NCBI GenBank assembly: GCA_016930745.1
Contig: JAFGGE010000088.1
Location: 1 to 54,328, forward strand
DNA length: 54,328 bases
Source of the DNA: Sedimentisphaerales bacterium
GTDB taxonomy: Bacteria > Planctomycetota > Phycisphaerae > Sedimentisphaerales > Anaerohalosphaeraceae
Reading direction: 5' to 3'
The notes below the pieces were generated by a model. It was given only the letters and a program-made list of their open reading frames with translations. It was not told the DNA's origin and did no database searches. Shown here piece after piece: positions 1 to 7,738 of this stretch (position 1 is the first letter of the stretch; the number at the start of each line of letters is the position of its first letter). A program made the translations under genes and the position numbers.

Positions 1-197
1 CGCAGCAGCATATGGTACGTATTGGCCAGGACGATCGAGGCACCGGTTTCGCGCAGTTGCGCCGGGGTAATCCCCTTAACTGCCCCGCGTGTTCCCACCG
101 GCATAAACACAGGGGTTTCAACGACGCCGTGTGCTGTGGTCAGCCGACCCCGTCGAGCCCGACTATCCGGATCCTGATTCAATACTTCAAAAGCCAT
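1..197 (-). CDS. tgt: Queuine tRNA-ribosyltransferase (Tgt), N-terminal part, runs off the window
   Basis: Only the first 65 codons lie in the window; the reading frame continues past base 1. The peptide starts [17 protein letters not shown] and continues through [15 protein letters not shown] and ANTYHMLL, which are the well-conserved N-terminal blocks of bacterial tRNA-guanine transglycosylase. The family swaps guanine 34 of certain tRNAs for preQ1 on the way to queuosine. The ATG at 195-197 follows the SpoIID stop codon by only five bases, so it is probably translated from the same message as the SpoIID and TPR genes upstream. No strong ribosome binding site is visible, which fits translational coupling. 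The identification is firm even though the catalytic Asp and zinc site are outside the window. Confidence 0.9.
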   Translation of the reverse strand, partial: MAFEVLNQDPDSRARRGRLTTAHGVVETPVFMPVGTRGAVKGITPAQLRETGASIVLANTYHMLL

Positions 198-202
198 CGC
201 CG

Positions 203-1498
203 TCAATACAATCGCACCTGTTTGGCGTCCGGGTAGTAGAACGCCAGTATCTGTTCAAAATTGTTACCCGCTCGGGCCAGTCCCAGGGCCCCATACTGAC
301 AGAGCCCCACGCCATGTCCGAATCCGCGCCCGTTGGAAAAGACAAACATATCGCCGGATCGTTCGATCTCAAAGGCTGTGCTTTTCAGCACCCGGCCGGA
401 CGGATCGATCGCCAGGCGAAGATTTTCCGCTTCCAGCCATTGTTTTTTCCCATTGCGGCCGATCAGATTCACCTTCGTGATTCTCTGAAAATCCTCATAC
501 CTGCTGATATCAAGCGGTTCGATTTGCTCGACCGATTCCAGCCGCGACAGGCTCGGATAATGGGCCAGGAGCCGCTGCGAAACGTCTTTGACTTCCAGCC
601 TCACCGGATTCCAGGAATAAAAGGTCCGCCGGCTCGTTTCCCGGCAATAGGGACACGCCACGCCCTGCAGGGCCGGATAGTCAGTTCCGAAAACCTTCCC
701 GGACGATTCCGTATGGCCGCCGCAGGTAGAGGCGAAATAGGCTGGGAAAACATGGTCTGGTTTGTCGTCCTGGACGCAGGTCAATACAAGCCCGCGGGTA
801 TCCTCGACCGCCCGCCAAACGCTGGGCGTTTCGGCTGCCACGCCGCGGTAGACCTGATTGGACTCGGTCCTTCGAACATCAAAGGCCCTTTGGCTTCCGT
901 AGCGCTGCTTGTGATAGAGGGCATAGGTGCGGGAGGCCACCGCCTGTGCGGCCAGGGCGGCCGCTTCCCAGTAACTGGGCATTTCCGCGCCTACGACGCC
1001 AGCCAGATAGGCCTCCATCGGCGCCCGGTTGATCACATCGAACAAATCCCCATCGTTTTCCGGTACAATCAGGCAATGGCCGCGAAATCGCTGTCCGTCG
1101 ATGGAAAAAACAAACGGGCTTTCGGGGACAATCTCCACAGCTCCGGTAAACACATGTTCTCCCACCGTAATTTTGCCGGAGAGCCGGTTGATCTGCATCG
1201 GTTCCGGCACTTCGGGAAAACGGGCTTCGGCATCGGCGGTCAGAGAACGAATCGTCACCGGGCCGGGAACGGCTAGTAAACACGTTCTGATATTGTCAAA
1301 GAGCAATACGCGGATCTGATACTCCTGTGCCGTGTCCATACCGGGCGTCGGCTCCAGGATCTGTCGTCGTCGACATCCGATCCACAAACAAAGGATACCC
1401 ATCACCGTAACCCATGCCAGGATCGCATAGCTCCAAATTGTATTCCGTCGGGTTACGGGCAATGCGTGCTTTTCCTCACCGCCAACGCGTCCGTCCAC
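203..1498 (-). CDS. SpoIID/LytB-domain protein, membrane-anchored peptidoglycan lytic enzyme
   Basis: 431 residues starting at a GTG; no in-frame ATG is available before the membrane segment. Residues about 20-42 form one hydrophobic segment (signal anchor), placing the rest outside the cytoplasm. The SpoIID domain is clear: [11 protein letters not shown] with the Glu that is catalytic in Spo[15 protein letters not shown], and [15 protein letters not shown] near the C-terminus. SpoIID proteins are lytic transglycosylases acting on glycan strands stripped of stem peptides. In non-spore-formers such as this one the role is presumably wall remodelling or division. Four Cys lie in the central part (STCGG and CPYC), possibly a metal or disulfide site. 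The gene sits 15 bp after the TPR/alpha-CTD gene and 5 bp before tgt. Confidence 0.88.
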   Translation of the reverse strand: MDGRVGGEEKHALPVTRRNTIWSYAILAWVTVMGILCLWIGCRRRQILEPTPGMDTAQEYQIRVLLFDNIRTCLLAVPGPVTIRSLTADAEARFPEVPEPMQINRLSGKITVGEHVFTGAVEIVPESPFVFSIDGQRFRGHCLIVPENDGDLFDVINRAPMEAYLAGVVGAEMPSYWEAAALAAQAVASRTYALYHKQRYGSQRAFDVRRTESNQVYRGVAAETPSVWRAVEDTRGLVLTCVQDDKPDHVFPAYFASTCGGHTESSGKVFGTDYPALQGVACPYCRETSRRTFYSWNPVRLEVKDVSQRLLAHYPSLSRLESVEQIEPLDISRYEDFQRITKVNLIGRNGKKQWLEAENLRLAIDPSGRVLKSTAFEIERSGDMFVFSNGRGFGHGVGLCQYGALGLARAGNNFEQILAFYYPDAKQVRLY

Positions 1499-1513
1499 GA
1501 ACCTGAGTCGGCA

Positions 1514-2806
1514 TTATTCCAGCTTCCGCAGGCTCAGTCCGAACTGATTGAGGCGTTCTTTGATCTCGTTCAGGCTGGTTACGCCGAAATTTTTGCATCC
1601 CAGAAGCTCCGCTTCGGTTCGCATGATCAATTCGCCCAGCGTCCGCACATTCAGCCGGGTCAGGCACCGGCGGCTGCGGACGTTCAATTCCAGTTCATCC
1701 ACGCTTTTATTGAGCACTTCTTCGCTGGCGCTGCTGGCGAAGGCCTGTGCGGAAAGGCAACCGGCGGCGGTTTCCAGCGCCATTCCAAGGCGAAGACCCT
1801 TCATGTCCAGAATCCTCTTGATCTCCAGCAGGCTGGTCTCGCCGAAGTTTTTATAGCTGAGCAATTCGGCCTCGGTGATCCGAAGCAAATCGCCCAGGGT
1901 GTTCAAATTCATCTTTTTCAGGCAGTTGCGGCTGCGCACCGAAAGCTCGAAATCGGTCAGCGGGATTTCCAGGATCTTGGCGTGCCGGTCCTGGCGTTTG
2001 GCCTTTTCCTCATCATACACCATGGTCCTGGCGCTATCGATGTCCTTGAGGAACAGACGCGCCTTGGCATGGTTGGGGTGAGAGGCCAAAACGATATCCA
2101 CACAAATCCCGGCCCGGTCATATTCTTCCCGGTCTTCATAGAGCACCGCCAGGTTCAGAAGGGCATTGACGTGGATCGGAGGCGATTTGACCGCTTGTCG
2201 ATAATAATCGATCGCCGCTTCCTCCTCGCCCCGCAGATCCAGGGCATACGCCAACTGGAACAGGGCCTCGGAATGATGCGGATCCAGCTCCACGGCGATC
2301 TGGAAATCGGCGATGGCCGCCTCGTACTGGCCCTGAGCATTGGCCAGCCGGCCCCGCTGGTAGTGAAACTCGGCGCTGACTTTTTCATAATTGGAGCAGG
2401 TCTGCAATTCGGCGGCCGCCTCGTCGAAACGCCCGGCCATACGGAAGGTGGCCACTTTTTCCATCGCGATCAGGAGGGAATCGGCATGCTGTTTGGCCGC
2501 CTTTTCGAAGCAGGACAGGGCCTGGTCGTACTGCCCCATGGTTCGCTGGGCATAGGCCAGATAGAGGTACTTTTCCTTGCCGTCCGGGGCCTTGGCCAGC
2601 AGCTCCATCGCGCGGGTCGGCTCACCGATCATCTCCAGTCCGACCCCGGCCGCCAGGGCGTTGCCCATGTTCTTCTCGATCTGCTCGGCAAACTTTTGCT
2701 TTCGCAATTCGCTCGAATTCACATACAAACACAGCTTATTGAGCCCGTCCAGTGAAGGGAAGGGCTCTCCGAATAAATGCACCTGGGCCTCTGCCGCCGA
2801 TACCAT
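1514..2806 (-). CDS. TPR protein with two RNA polymerase alpha-CTD-like domains
   Basis: 430 residues from an ATG with AGGAG six bases upstream. The first ~280 residues are helical TPR repeats, for example YEAAIADFQIAVELDPHHSE and ALFQLAYALDLRGEEEAAI. Two copies of the RNA polymerase alpha-subunit C-terminal fold follow: residues about 283-343 (ELSVRSRNCLKKMNLNTLGD, then SYKNFGETSLLEIK) and about 371-428 (ELNVRSRRCLTRLNVRTLGE, then GCKNFGVTSLNEIK). In RpoA this helix-hairpin module binds UP-element DNA and activators. Proteins of this type are known, by recollection, from planctomycetes, with no assigned function. No signal peptide, so cytoplasmic. It could bind DNA or dock on transcription factors, but the sequence does not decide this. 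First gene of a probable operon with the SpoIID gene and tgt. Confidence 0.85.
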   Translation of the reverse strand: MVSAAEAQVHLFGEPFPSLDGLNKLCLYVNSSELRKQKFAEQIEKNMGNALAAGVGLEMIGEPTRAMELLAKAPDGKEKYLYLAYAQRTMGQYDQALSCFEKAAKQHADSLLIAMEKVATFRMAGRFDEAAAELQTCSNYEKVSAEFHYQRGRLANAQGQYEAAIADFQIAVELDPHHSEALFQLAYALDLRGEEEAAIDYYRQAVKSPPIHVNALLNLAVLYEDREEYDRAGICVDIVLASHPNHAKARLFLKDIDSARTMVYDEEKAKRQDRHAKILEIPLTDFELSVRSRNCLKKMNLNTLGDLLRITEAELLSYKNFGETSLLEIKRILDMKGLRLGMALETAAGCLSAQAFASSASEEVLNKSVDELELNVRSRRCLTRLNVRTLGELIMRTEAELLGCKNFGVTSLNEIKERLNQFGLSLRKLE

Positions 2807-2924
2807 CTACTGCTCCTAATCCGAAATCCTGTTTCCTTTTGTTCCCTGCCGGTCCCTTTTGGGCAGACAACCCACCCGGAACCAGTCACCCTTACCTAAA
2901 TCCTCCGAATGGAATAAACGTCAC

Positions 2925-2952
2925 ATTATAGAGGACTTGCAATCAAATGCAA
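2925..2952 (-). promoter_or_regulatory. Predicted sigma-70 promoter for the TPR-SpoIID-tgt operon
   Basis: Read on the minus strand: TTGCAT, 16 bp, then a perfect TATAAT. Transcription would start near 2918, giving a leader of about 112 bases before the TPR gene. Confidence 0.55.
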
Positions 2953-3108
2953 CCCCATTTTTGACCCCGCCAGGGCCGATTTTGCTCTTTGGGCTATCCG
3001 GCTGGCCGGGTTTGACGGCGTACAGGCTTAAAGAATCCCTGCGAGCGACCGGCTTTCGGTATGTGGAGGATATGAATACTACCTGATCCCTTTTTTCCCC
3101 GCTAGGCG

Positions 3109-3135
3109 ATTGTTCCAATACGCTAACGGAACAAT
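3109..3135. repeat. 8-bp inverted repeat just after the ligase stop codon
   Basis: ATTGTTCC and GGAACAAT are separated by 11 bases and lie two bases beyond the ligase stop. On the ligase (minus) strand the hairpin is followed by an A-rich rather than a T-rich run, so it is not a textbook intrinsic terminator. It could still slow decay of the message 3' end or be an operator-like palindrome. Confidence 0.4.
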
Positions 3136-3137
3136 GG

Positions 3138-4742
3138 TTACGAATTGGTATTCTTACAAGATACGACGGATTGATTCGCCAGCCGTTTTTTATCAATCTT
3201 TCCGTTCGGGGTACGGGGCAACCTGCCGCATATCTCCACTTCCTGCGGCACCATGAAAGATTCCAGATTTTTTGCGCAATACTCCAGAATCTTCCGTTTG
3301 CTGGGCCGGGCGGTGTCTTGCGGAGCGACATAAGCCTTGATGGCCTGTCCCTGAACCGCATCGGGTACGCCGATGACGGCCGCTTCGGCTACTCCCTTGA
3401 TTTGGCACAGCACGTCCTCGATTTCGCGCGGACTGACCCGTTCCCCTTTGCTCTTGATCATGTCGTCTTTTCGGCCGACAAAGTACAGAAAGTTGTTTTC
3501 GTCTTTTTGGAAATAATCCCCCGAATACAATCGGCGGTCTTGCGGGTATTGTCCGGGTTGGAAGGATCGCTCCGTTGGCTCGTCGGATTTACAGTACCCC
3601 TGCATCACATTCGATCCGCGGACGACCAGCTCGCCAATGTGTCCGGGCGGCAGTTCGTTTCCCTTGTTGTCCAGGAGAAACGTTTCGCAATTGGGCATGG
3701 CCTTTCCCACGGAGGCCGGGTATTGATCCAGATATTCCGGCGGCAGATAGCCAACCCGCTTGCACTCGGTAAGCCCAAACATCGAATAAATCCGCACGTG
3801 GGGCAACATGCGGCGAAGCTGCCGGATGTGCTCTATCGGCAGCGCAGCGCCGGTGTTGGTGATATACCGCAACGCGCTAAAATCGTATTGGGAAAGATCG
3901 CGCAGGCTTAACAGCATCGCGACAATCGTCGGCACAACGGGAAAACCTGTTATCTTATATTCGCAAATCCGCGTCAGGAGGGGATGGAGAAAAGCAAACG
4001 AGGATTCCAGAAGGATCGTTCCCCCGAACATGAACGCCATGATTACCTGATAAAGCCCGTAATCAAACGACAACGGAAGCACATCGACGATGGCGTCGTC
4101 CGGTTCGTTGCCGATAAACTGAATAATGCTTCTGGCGGCGGAAATCATGTTATGATGGGTTGAAATGACGCCCTTCGGCCGGCCGGTCGAACCGGAAGTA
4201 TAGATCAGGCACGCCAGATCCACATCAATGCAGCGCGGAAAGTCCGTGCAGGAGATGGGAGTTGCAGGGAGGGTTGAAAAAACATCGTCCCAGAAAGAAG
4301 AGCAGGATTGTAAGGAAGCAGGGATATCGTTTTTATGGCCTGTCCAGAGAAGGAAAGGCGGGCCGGAGCCCCCGATTAACGCTTCGTTTATAATCGCAGC
4401 TTTTTCCGCAGGGGCAATCAGGCCTGTGGCGCCCGAATGATCGAGAATATAGCGTAATTTATTCGCTTTCATAGTGGGTGAAACAACGATAAAAACGCCC
4501 CCGGCCTTCAACACGCCATAGACAGCAAACACGGTTTCCGGGGAATTGTCGGTAAAAATAACGACCCGATCGTGGCGTCGAATTCCCCTTTGGATCAGAT
4601 GCAGGGCCAGGATGTCGGATAAGTGATCCACTTGTGCATAGGTCCATCGCTTGTCGCTATGAATCAGGGCGACTTTATCCGGGAAACGTCCGGCGGTACG
4701 CCGCAGCCACCCATGGACCAAAATGGGGTCAAATTCAATCAT
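3138..4742 (-). CDS. AMP-forming acyl-CoA (or acyl-ACP) ligase
   Basis: 534 residues, the usual length for the ANL superfamily. The P-loop-like A3 motif IYTSGSTGRPKG is at about residue 180, followed by the helix with HHNMISAARS. FGLTE (A5-like), YSGDYF (A7) and the C-terminal hinge and catalytic lysine motif RTPNGKIDKK (A10) are all present, so both domains are complete. The family activates a carboxylic acid as acyl-AMP and passes it to CoA or a carrier protein. The overall resemblance is to the ligases of exosortase or polysaccharide gene sets and to medium/long-chain fatty acyl-CoA ligases, but the substrate cannot be read. It stands alone: no acyl carrier protein or condensing enzyme adjoins it. 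The region upstream is AT-rich with two TATAAT words (about 4850-4880) but no well-spaced -35. Confidence 0.82.
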   Translation of the reverse strand: MIEFDPILVHGWLRRTAGRFPDKVALIHSDKRWTYAQVDHLSDILALHLIQRGIRRHDRVVIFTDNSPETVFAVYGVLKAGGVFIVVSPTMKANKLRYILDHSGATGLIAPAEKAAIINEALIGGSGPPFLLWTGHKNDIPASLQSCSSFWDDVFSTLPATPISCTDFPRCIDVDLACLIYTSGSTGRPKGVISTHHNMISAARSIIQFIGNEPDDAIVDVLPLSFDYGLYQVIMAFMFGGTILLESSFAFLHPLLTRICEYKITGFPVVPTIVAMLLSLRDLSQYDFSALRYITNTGAALPIEHIRQLRRMLPHVRIYSMFGLTECKRVGYLPPEYLDQYPASVGKAMPNCETFLLDNKGNELPPGHIGELVVRGSNVMQGYCKSDEPTERSFQPGQYPQDRRLYSGDYFQKDENNFLYFVGRKDDMIKSKGERVSPREIEDVLCQIKGVAEAAVIGVPDAVQGQAIKAYVAPQDTARPSKRKILEYCAKNLESFMVPQEVEICGRLPRTPNGKIDKKRLANQSVVSCKNTNS

Positions 4743-5039
4743 TTCTTATCCGATTGTTTTTTCTAAGACAGCCTTTCCATAAATTGCATTCCCCATGCTG
4801 TACATAAAAATAGGATAATCTGTTCTTCTGTTTTTCTCAAGAAAAAAAAATTATAAGGTATATAGGAACTATTATAGTGTATGTATGGCCGCATAGATGT
4901 AAGATAGGAAGGCATGCAGAAACATGGGGCAGGCATCTCCTATCATATCCTTGAACCGACTTACGGGTGGAATGTATCACGATTCGGATACCGAGGCCTT
5001 TGCGATGGATGATCTGGGCAACCGCGAATTTCTTTTTTA

Positions 5040-5077
5040 GACGCGATTTACACGATGAACAAGATGGAAAAGGATTA
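5040..5077 (+). repeat. Left imperfect terminal inverted repeat of the GxxExxY unit
   Basis: It begins GACGCGATTTACACGATGAA and ends GGATTA. Its complement recurs at 5213-5240, with a 9-base insertion and a few mismatches. Together the two copies bracket the GxxExxY fragment. Confidence 0.5.
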
Positions 5078-5084
5078 TGGTTGA

Positions 5085-5212
5085 ATGGAGGTCGATGAAC
5101 GGACAGAGCGGATCATCGGGGACAAGATTATAGTGGAGGTCAAGGTGGTCAAAAGCATAGAGGCCGAACATGTTCCAAAAAATGCAAGGCCCGTCCTGTC
5201 AGACCGAATAAG
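5085..5212 (+). pseudogene. Degenerate GxxExxY-type protein fragment
   Basis: The frame from the ATG at 5085 gives RIIGDKIIVEVKVVKSIEAE followed by H. This matches the core strand region of GxxExxY proteins (typically E/D-K-I-I-V-E-x-K, then a VHEAQ-type block). The N-terminal GxxExxY motif and everything after the His are missing or scrambled, so it is a remnant of a protein that is normally about 125-135 residues. The frame happens to stay open through the right inverted repeat into the RHS fragment, giving a chance 98-codon frame that should not be annotated as a functional gene. Confidence 0.55.
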
Positions 5213-5240
5213 TAATCCTGGTAATCCTGTTCATCGCGTC
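5213..5240 (-). repeat. Right imperfect terminal inverted repeat of the GxxExxY unit
   Basis: On the complement it reads GACGCGATGAACAGGATTAC and then CAGGATTA, matching the left copy. It abuts the point where RHS-like sequence resumes shortly downstream. Confidence 0.5.
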
Positions 5241-5377
5241 AAAACCAGGTTCTTCTTCGTCGATGAAGACACCAACCGCTATACCTCCATCGGCGGCCAT
5301 GCCATTACTCACGACGAGGCGGATTACACTACGGAAGTTCCCTCGCCGATCATACCTAAATGTCCCCTATTTTCTCA

Positions 5378-5406
5378 GTGACTTTGGGGCCCAAATCCGC
5401 TATACT
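5378..5406 (+). promoter_or_regulatory. Predicted promoter of the DHH phosphoesterase gene
   Basis: GTGACT, 17 bp, TATACT. The predicted start near 5413 would give a leader of about 84 bases. Confidence 0.4.
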
Positions 5407-5496
5407 TTTCCGTCTTCGGACCGTTCAGAGGTTTCGGATTGGCAAGAAGTACTAAAAAGATGCGAGAAAACTTGACAAAGGGAAAACGACGAGATC

Positions 5497-6516
5497 ATGG
5501 TGACTGAAACGGATTTTCAGCAGGCGATACAACTTATCGAACGGGCCCGCCATATCCTTATGACCTGCCATACCCGTCCCGACGGCGATGCCGTAGGCTC
5601 GATGCGGGCCATGATGGACGTCCTGACCGGTCTGGGCAAGACCGTTCAGCCGCTGCTGCTGTCGCCGCTGGCGCCGTGGTACGAGTTTCTCTTTGATGAG
5701 CGGCTGCCGGTTCTGACCGACGATATCTCCCTCGAACAACTTCATAACGGCAGGCTTGAAGCCTGCGATCTGGTGCTTATTATCGACACCAATTCGTATG
5801 TTCAATTGCCCGAATTTGACCGCTGGCTCCGAGAGACGCATAAAAAGGTCCTTGTTGTCGATCACCATGTCACCGGCGACAATCTCGGCGATGTCCAGTT
5901 GATCGATACCGCCGCAGCCGCCGCCGGCGAGATTGTCCTGGACCTGATCAGGCACGCCGGCTGGCCGATGACCACCTCTATCGCCGAGGCCCTTTTTGTG
6001 GCGTTATCGACCGACAGCGGCTGGTTCAAATTCGCCAATGCCGACGCCCGCCTGTACCGCAACGCCGCCGAGCTGATCGAAGCCGGGGCCGATCCGGCGG
6101 CGATTTATCAGAAACTCTACCAGAACTTTTCCCCGGCCCGGATGCAGCTTATGGTCCGCATGCTGCAATCCATGGAATTGCACGGCGGCGGCCGGGTGGC
6201 GATCCAGCATATCCTCCGCCGCGATTTTGACCAGACCGGCGCGACCGGGCGGGATACGGAAAACCTCATCGACGAATGCCAGCGGATCGGCTCCGTGGAG
6301 GTGGCCGTCCTGTTTGTCGAGCTGGGTCAGGACCAGTCCCGCGGGCATTCGGGCTTCCGGTGCAGCCTGCGGTCCAAGGGCCATGTGGATGTCCGGGCCA
6401 TCGCGCAGCGGTACGGCGGCGGGGGGCATACGATGGCCAGCGGAGTCAACATGGAAGGGGACCTGGACCGGGTGAAACAGATCATTCTCGACGCCATTTC
6501 AGAACAGCTTTCCTAG
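5497..6516 (+). CDS. nrnA: DHH/DHHA1 phosphoesterase, NrnA-like oligoribonuclease / pAp phosphatase
   Basis: 339 residues, normal for NrnA (about 310-340). The N-terminal DHH domain shows HTRPDGDAVGS (metal ligands His, Asp, Asp), LIIDTNS, VVDHHVTGD and STDSGWFKF. The C-terminal DHHA1 domain ends in the substrate-binding YGGGGHTMASG. NrnA degrades very short RNAs to mononucleotides and dephosphorylates 3'-phosphoadenosine 5'-phosphate, in the cytoplasm with Mn2+. All expected catalytic residues are present. In many bacteria the gene adjoins rbfA or truB; here it stands alone with its own promoter. The ATG follows a weak GACGAG site. Confidence 0.9.
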   Translation: MVTETDFQQAIQLIERARHILMTCHTRPDGDAVGSMRAMMDVLTGLGKTVQPLLLSPLAPWYEFLFDERLPVLTDDISLEQLHNGRLEACDLVLIIDTNSYVQLPEFDRWLRETHKKVLVVDHHVTGDNLGDVQLIDTAAAAAGEIVLDLIRHAGWPMTTSIAEALFVALSTDSGWFKFANADARLYRNAAELIEAGADPAAIYQKLYQNFSPARMQLMVRMLQSMELHGGGRVAIQHILRRDFDQTGATGRDTENLIDECQRIGSVEVAVLFVELGQDQSRGHSGFRCSLRSKGHVDVRAIAQRYGGGGHTMASGVNMEGDLDRVKQIILDAISEQLS

Positions 6517-6543
6517 CGTTTCTTCCATTCAGTCGTTGGATTT

Positions 6544-6951
6544 TTAACTGGCGCGTGTCCGCACGGGCAGGACAAAGGCCTTTCCCTTGTTCCAGAGATG
6601 ACGGTGAAGCGGCGGTTTGGGCTGATAGCCTTCCCTGAACGAGATTCGTATAAGCTGTCCATATCGAAACTGGACGATCACACAGGGATATTCCATAATC
6701 GTAAACTCGGCTCGAGCTGGATGGAGGCGAACCGACTCGGCCTGCCCCATAATGGCCGTTACCTCTTCGGCTTTCATGCCCGGCCGCAGACAATATAAAT
6801 TTCGCTCGATGCAATAGATGGCATACTGCCGCCGCCATTGGGGAACCTGAAGAAGGGCCCAGAGAACTACAGGCAGTCCGAGCAATACGAAAATCCATCG
6901 AAATTTCCCTTGGATGACCATCCACATTGTCCTTTGACCTAAAACTTGCAT
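6544..6951 (-). CDS. Small single-pass membrane protein, possibly BamE/SmpA-like fold
   Basis: 135 residues from the first ATG (an in-frame ATG at 6924 is also possible). Residues about 17-37 form one hydrophobic segment after a basic start, so the rest probably lies outside the cytoplasm. The segment LRPGMKAEEVTAIMGQAESV resembles the opening helix of SmpA/OmlA/BamE-like domains, where G-M-(S/T)-x-x-E-V-x-x-x-(L/M)-G is typical, followed by strands (ptVIVQFRYGQLIRISF-like). Without a search this is only suggestive. It converges on the DHH gene with a 27-bp gap. Confidence 0.6.
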   Translation of the reverse strand: MQVLGQRTMWMVIQGKFRWIFVLLGLPVVLWALLQVPQWRRQYAIYCIERNLYCLRPGMKAEEVTAIMGQAESVRLHPARAEFTIMEYPCVIVQFRYGQLIRISFREGYQPKPPLHRHLWNKGKAFVLPVRTRAS

Positions 6952-7152
6952 TCGGCTGTTGTCTTTAAATACGACGATTTCCCATCCGGTTTCCTTTCAG
7001 AATTCCATTGTTCGACGTGTCAATTCCGCGTAAAGGTCCGGCAATTCCCATATTTACTGCGGAAATCTTCCTTCCGGACGTTCCCTCCTTAAGTATTCAA
7101 GAAGATTTGCCGAAAAAAGTAGGTAGAATCTACGCGTTAAAGGAAAATAGAA

Positions 7153-7548
7153 ATGAGTCAGACCTACCGCATCTTGGTAGTGGATGACAGCCCGGCCAAC
7201 CATGCCCTGATCCAGGCTGTCCTTAAAAATCGAACAGACATCGATCTGGTTCTGGTCGACAGCGGCATGGAGGCCATTGCTCGAGCCTCGCAGGAGACTT
7301 TCGACCTGATCCTGATGGACATCCGTATGCCCGGCGTCGACGGCTGCGAGGCCACCCAGGCCCTGCGACAGCGGGGTGTCAAGACTCCGGTGGTCGCCCT
7401 GACCGCCGACACCGCCGAATCCACGATGCACCGCGCCTACAACGCCGGGTGTAATGATTTCCTGACCCGACCGGTCAAACTCGATCAATTTCTGGCCATT
7501 ATCGATCAACATCTCAAACGGGCGCAATACGCTGTCCGCCGTTATTAA
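7153..7548 (+). CDS. Single-domain response regulator (CheY-like) with atypical Lys position
   Basis: 131 residues that are all receiver domain. VVDDS supplies the acidic pair, LMDIRMPGVDG the phosphoacceptor Asp, and ALTADT the switch Thr. Where the family has a conserved Lys before Pro (typically KP) this protein reads FLTRPVK, so Lys is replaced by Arg. There is no output domain, so it must act through a partner protein. A good ribosome binding site (AAAGGAAAAT) precedes the ATG. No histidine kinase adjoins it. Receivers of this look (ALTAxT, AGCNDFL) resemble those of hybrid-kinase systems. Confidence 0.88.
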   Translation: MSQTYRILVVDDSPANHALIQAVLKNRTDIDLVLVDSGMEAIARASQETFDLILMDIRMPGVDGCEATQALRQRGVKTPVVALTADTAESTMHRAYNAGCNDFLTRPVKLDQFLAIIDQHLKRAQYAVRRY

Positions 7549-7738
7549 CAGCTCCCTGACGCGGCCAAGTTTCCGGAATCAGATTGTTCGGCAGGGGAAG
7601 ACTGTTTGTCCGGCTTTCACTTGTGCTTCCAGAACTCATATCCTTTGAAAAACGATTGCTTGTCTTTCGAGAAATGGTATGCTGATAAAAGGATTGGCGG
7701 AGGAATGTCAGCGCAGACAGAGACAAGGAGATCATGCT

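Larger units (their letters stand above)
2807..3137. other. Intergenic region of 331 bp
   Basis: It holds the promoter above near the TPR gene and a short inverted repeat beside the ligase stop. The middle part (about 2955-3100) has short open frames on both strands, none with a convincing start, composition or recognisable product, and I see no gene in it. Confidence 0.5.
4951..5342 (+). pseudogene. RHS/YD-repeat gene remnant, interrupted
   Basis: Two fragments read in the RHS style. The left one (4951-5040) translates as LNRLTGGMYH...FAMDDLGNREFLF then stop. The right one (about 5259-5342) reads VDEDTNRYTSIGG then HAITHDEADYTT. In RHS proteins a DDLGNR block is typically followed a few residues later by VDEDTNRYTSIGG and then an H-D-x-x-G-N-L block. 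The two pieces therefore fit one repeat cut open by about 200 bp of foreign DNA. The expected GNL of the last block has become DY. Nothing resembling the rest of an RHS protein (usually over 1000 residues) remains. Confidence 0.6.
4743..5496. other. 754-bp intergenic region with decayed gene fragments
   Basis: No intact gene is seen. It contains the AT-rich upstream region of the ligase, two fragments of an RHS-repeat gene, a degenerate GxxExxY unit with flanking inverted repeats between them, and the promoter of the downstream DHH phosphoesterase. Each is listed separately. Confidence 0.7.

Noticed and set aside
131..1276. Long plus-strand open frame of 381 codons opposite the SpoIID gene
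   Set aside because: It is the antisense shadow of a clearly recognised SpoIID protein and has no family resemblance or ribosome binding site.
1466..2755. Plus-strand open frame of 429 codons opposite the TPR gene
   Set aside because: Shadow of the TPR/alpha-CTD gene; the GC-rich third codon positions of the real gene keep this frame open.
3109..3135. Hairpin after the ligase as an intrinsic terminator
   Set aside because: On the ligase strand it is followed by purines, not a T run, so only an inverted repeat is reported.
4850..4880. Two TATAAT words upstream of the ligase as a promoter
   Set aside because: Neither has a recognisable -35 at 16-18 bp; the tract is simply AT-rich.
5085..5381. 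98-codon open frame as a functional gene
   Set aside because: It fuses a GxxExxY fragment, a repeat end and an RHS fragment; each part matches only a piece of its family.
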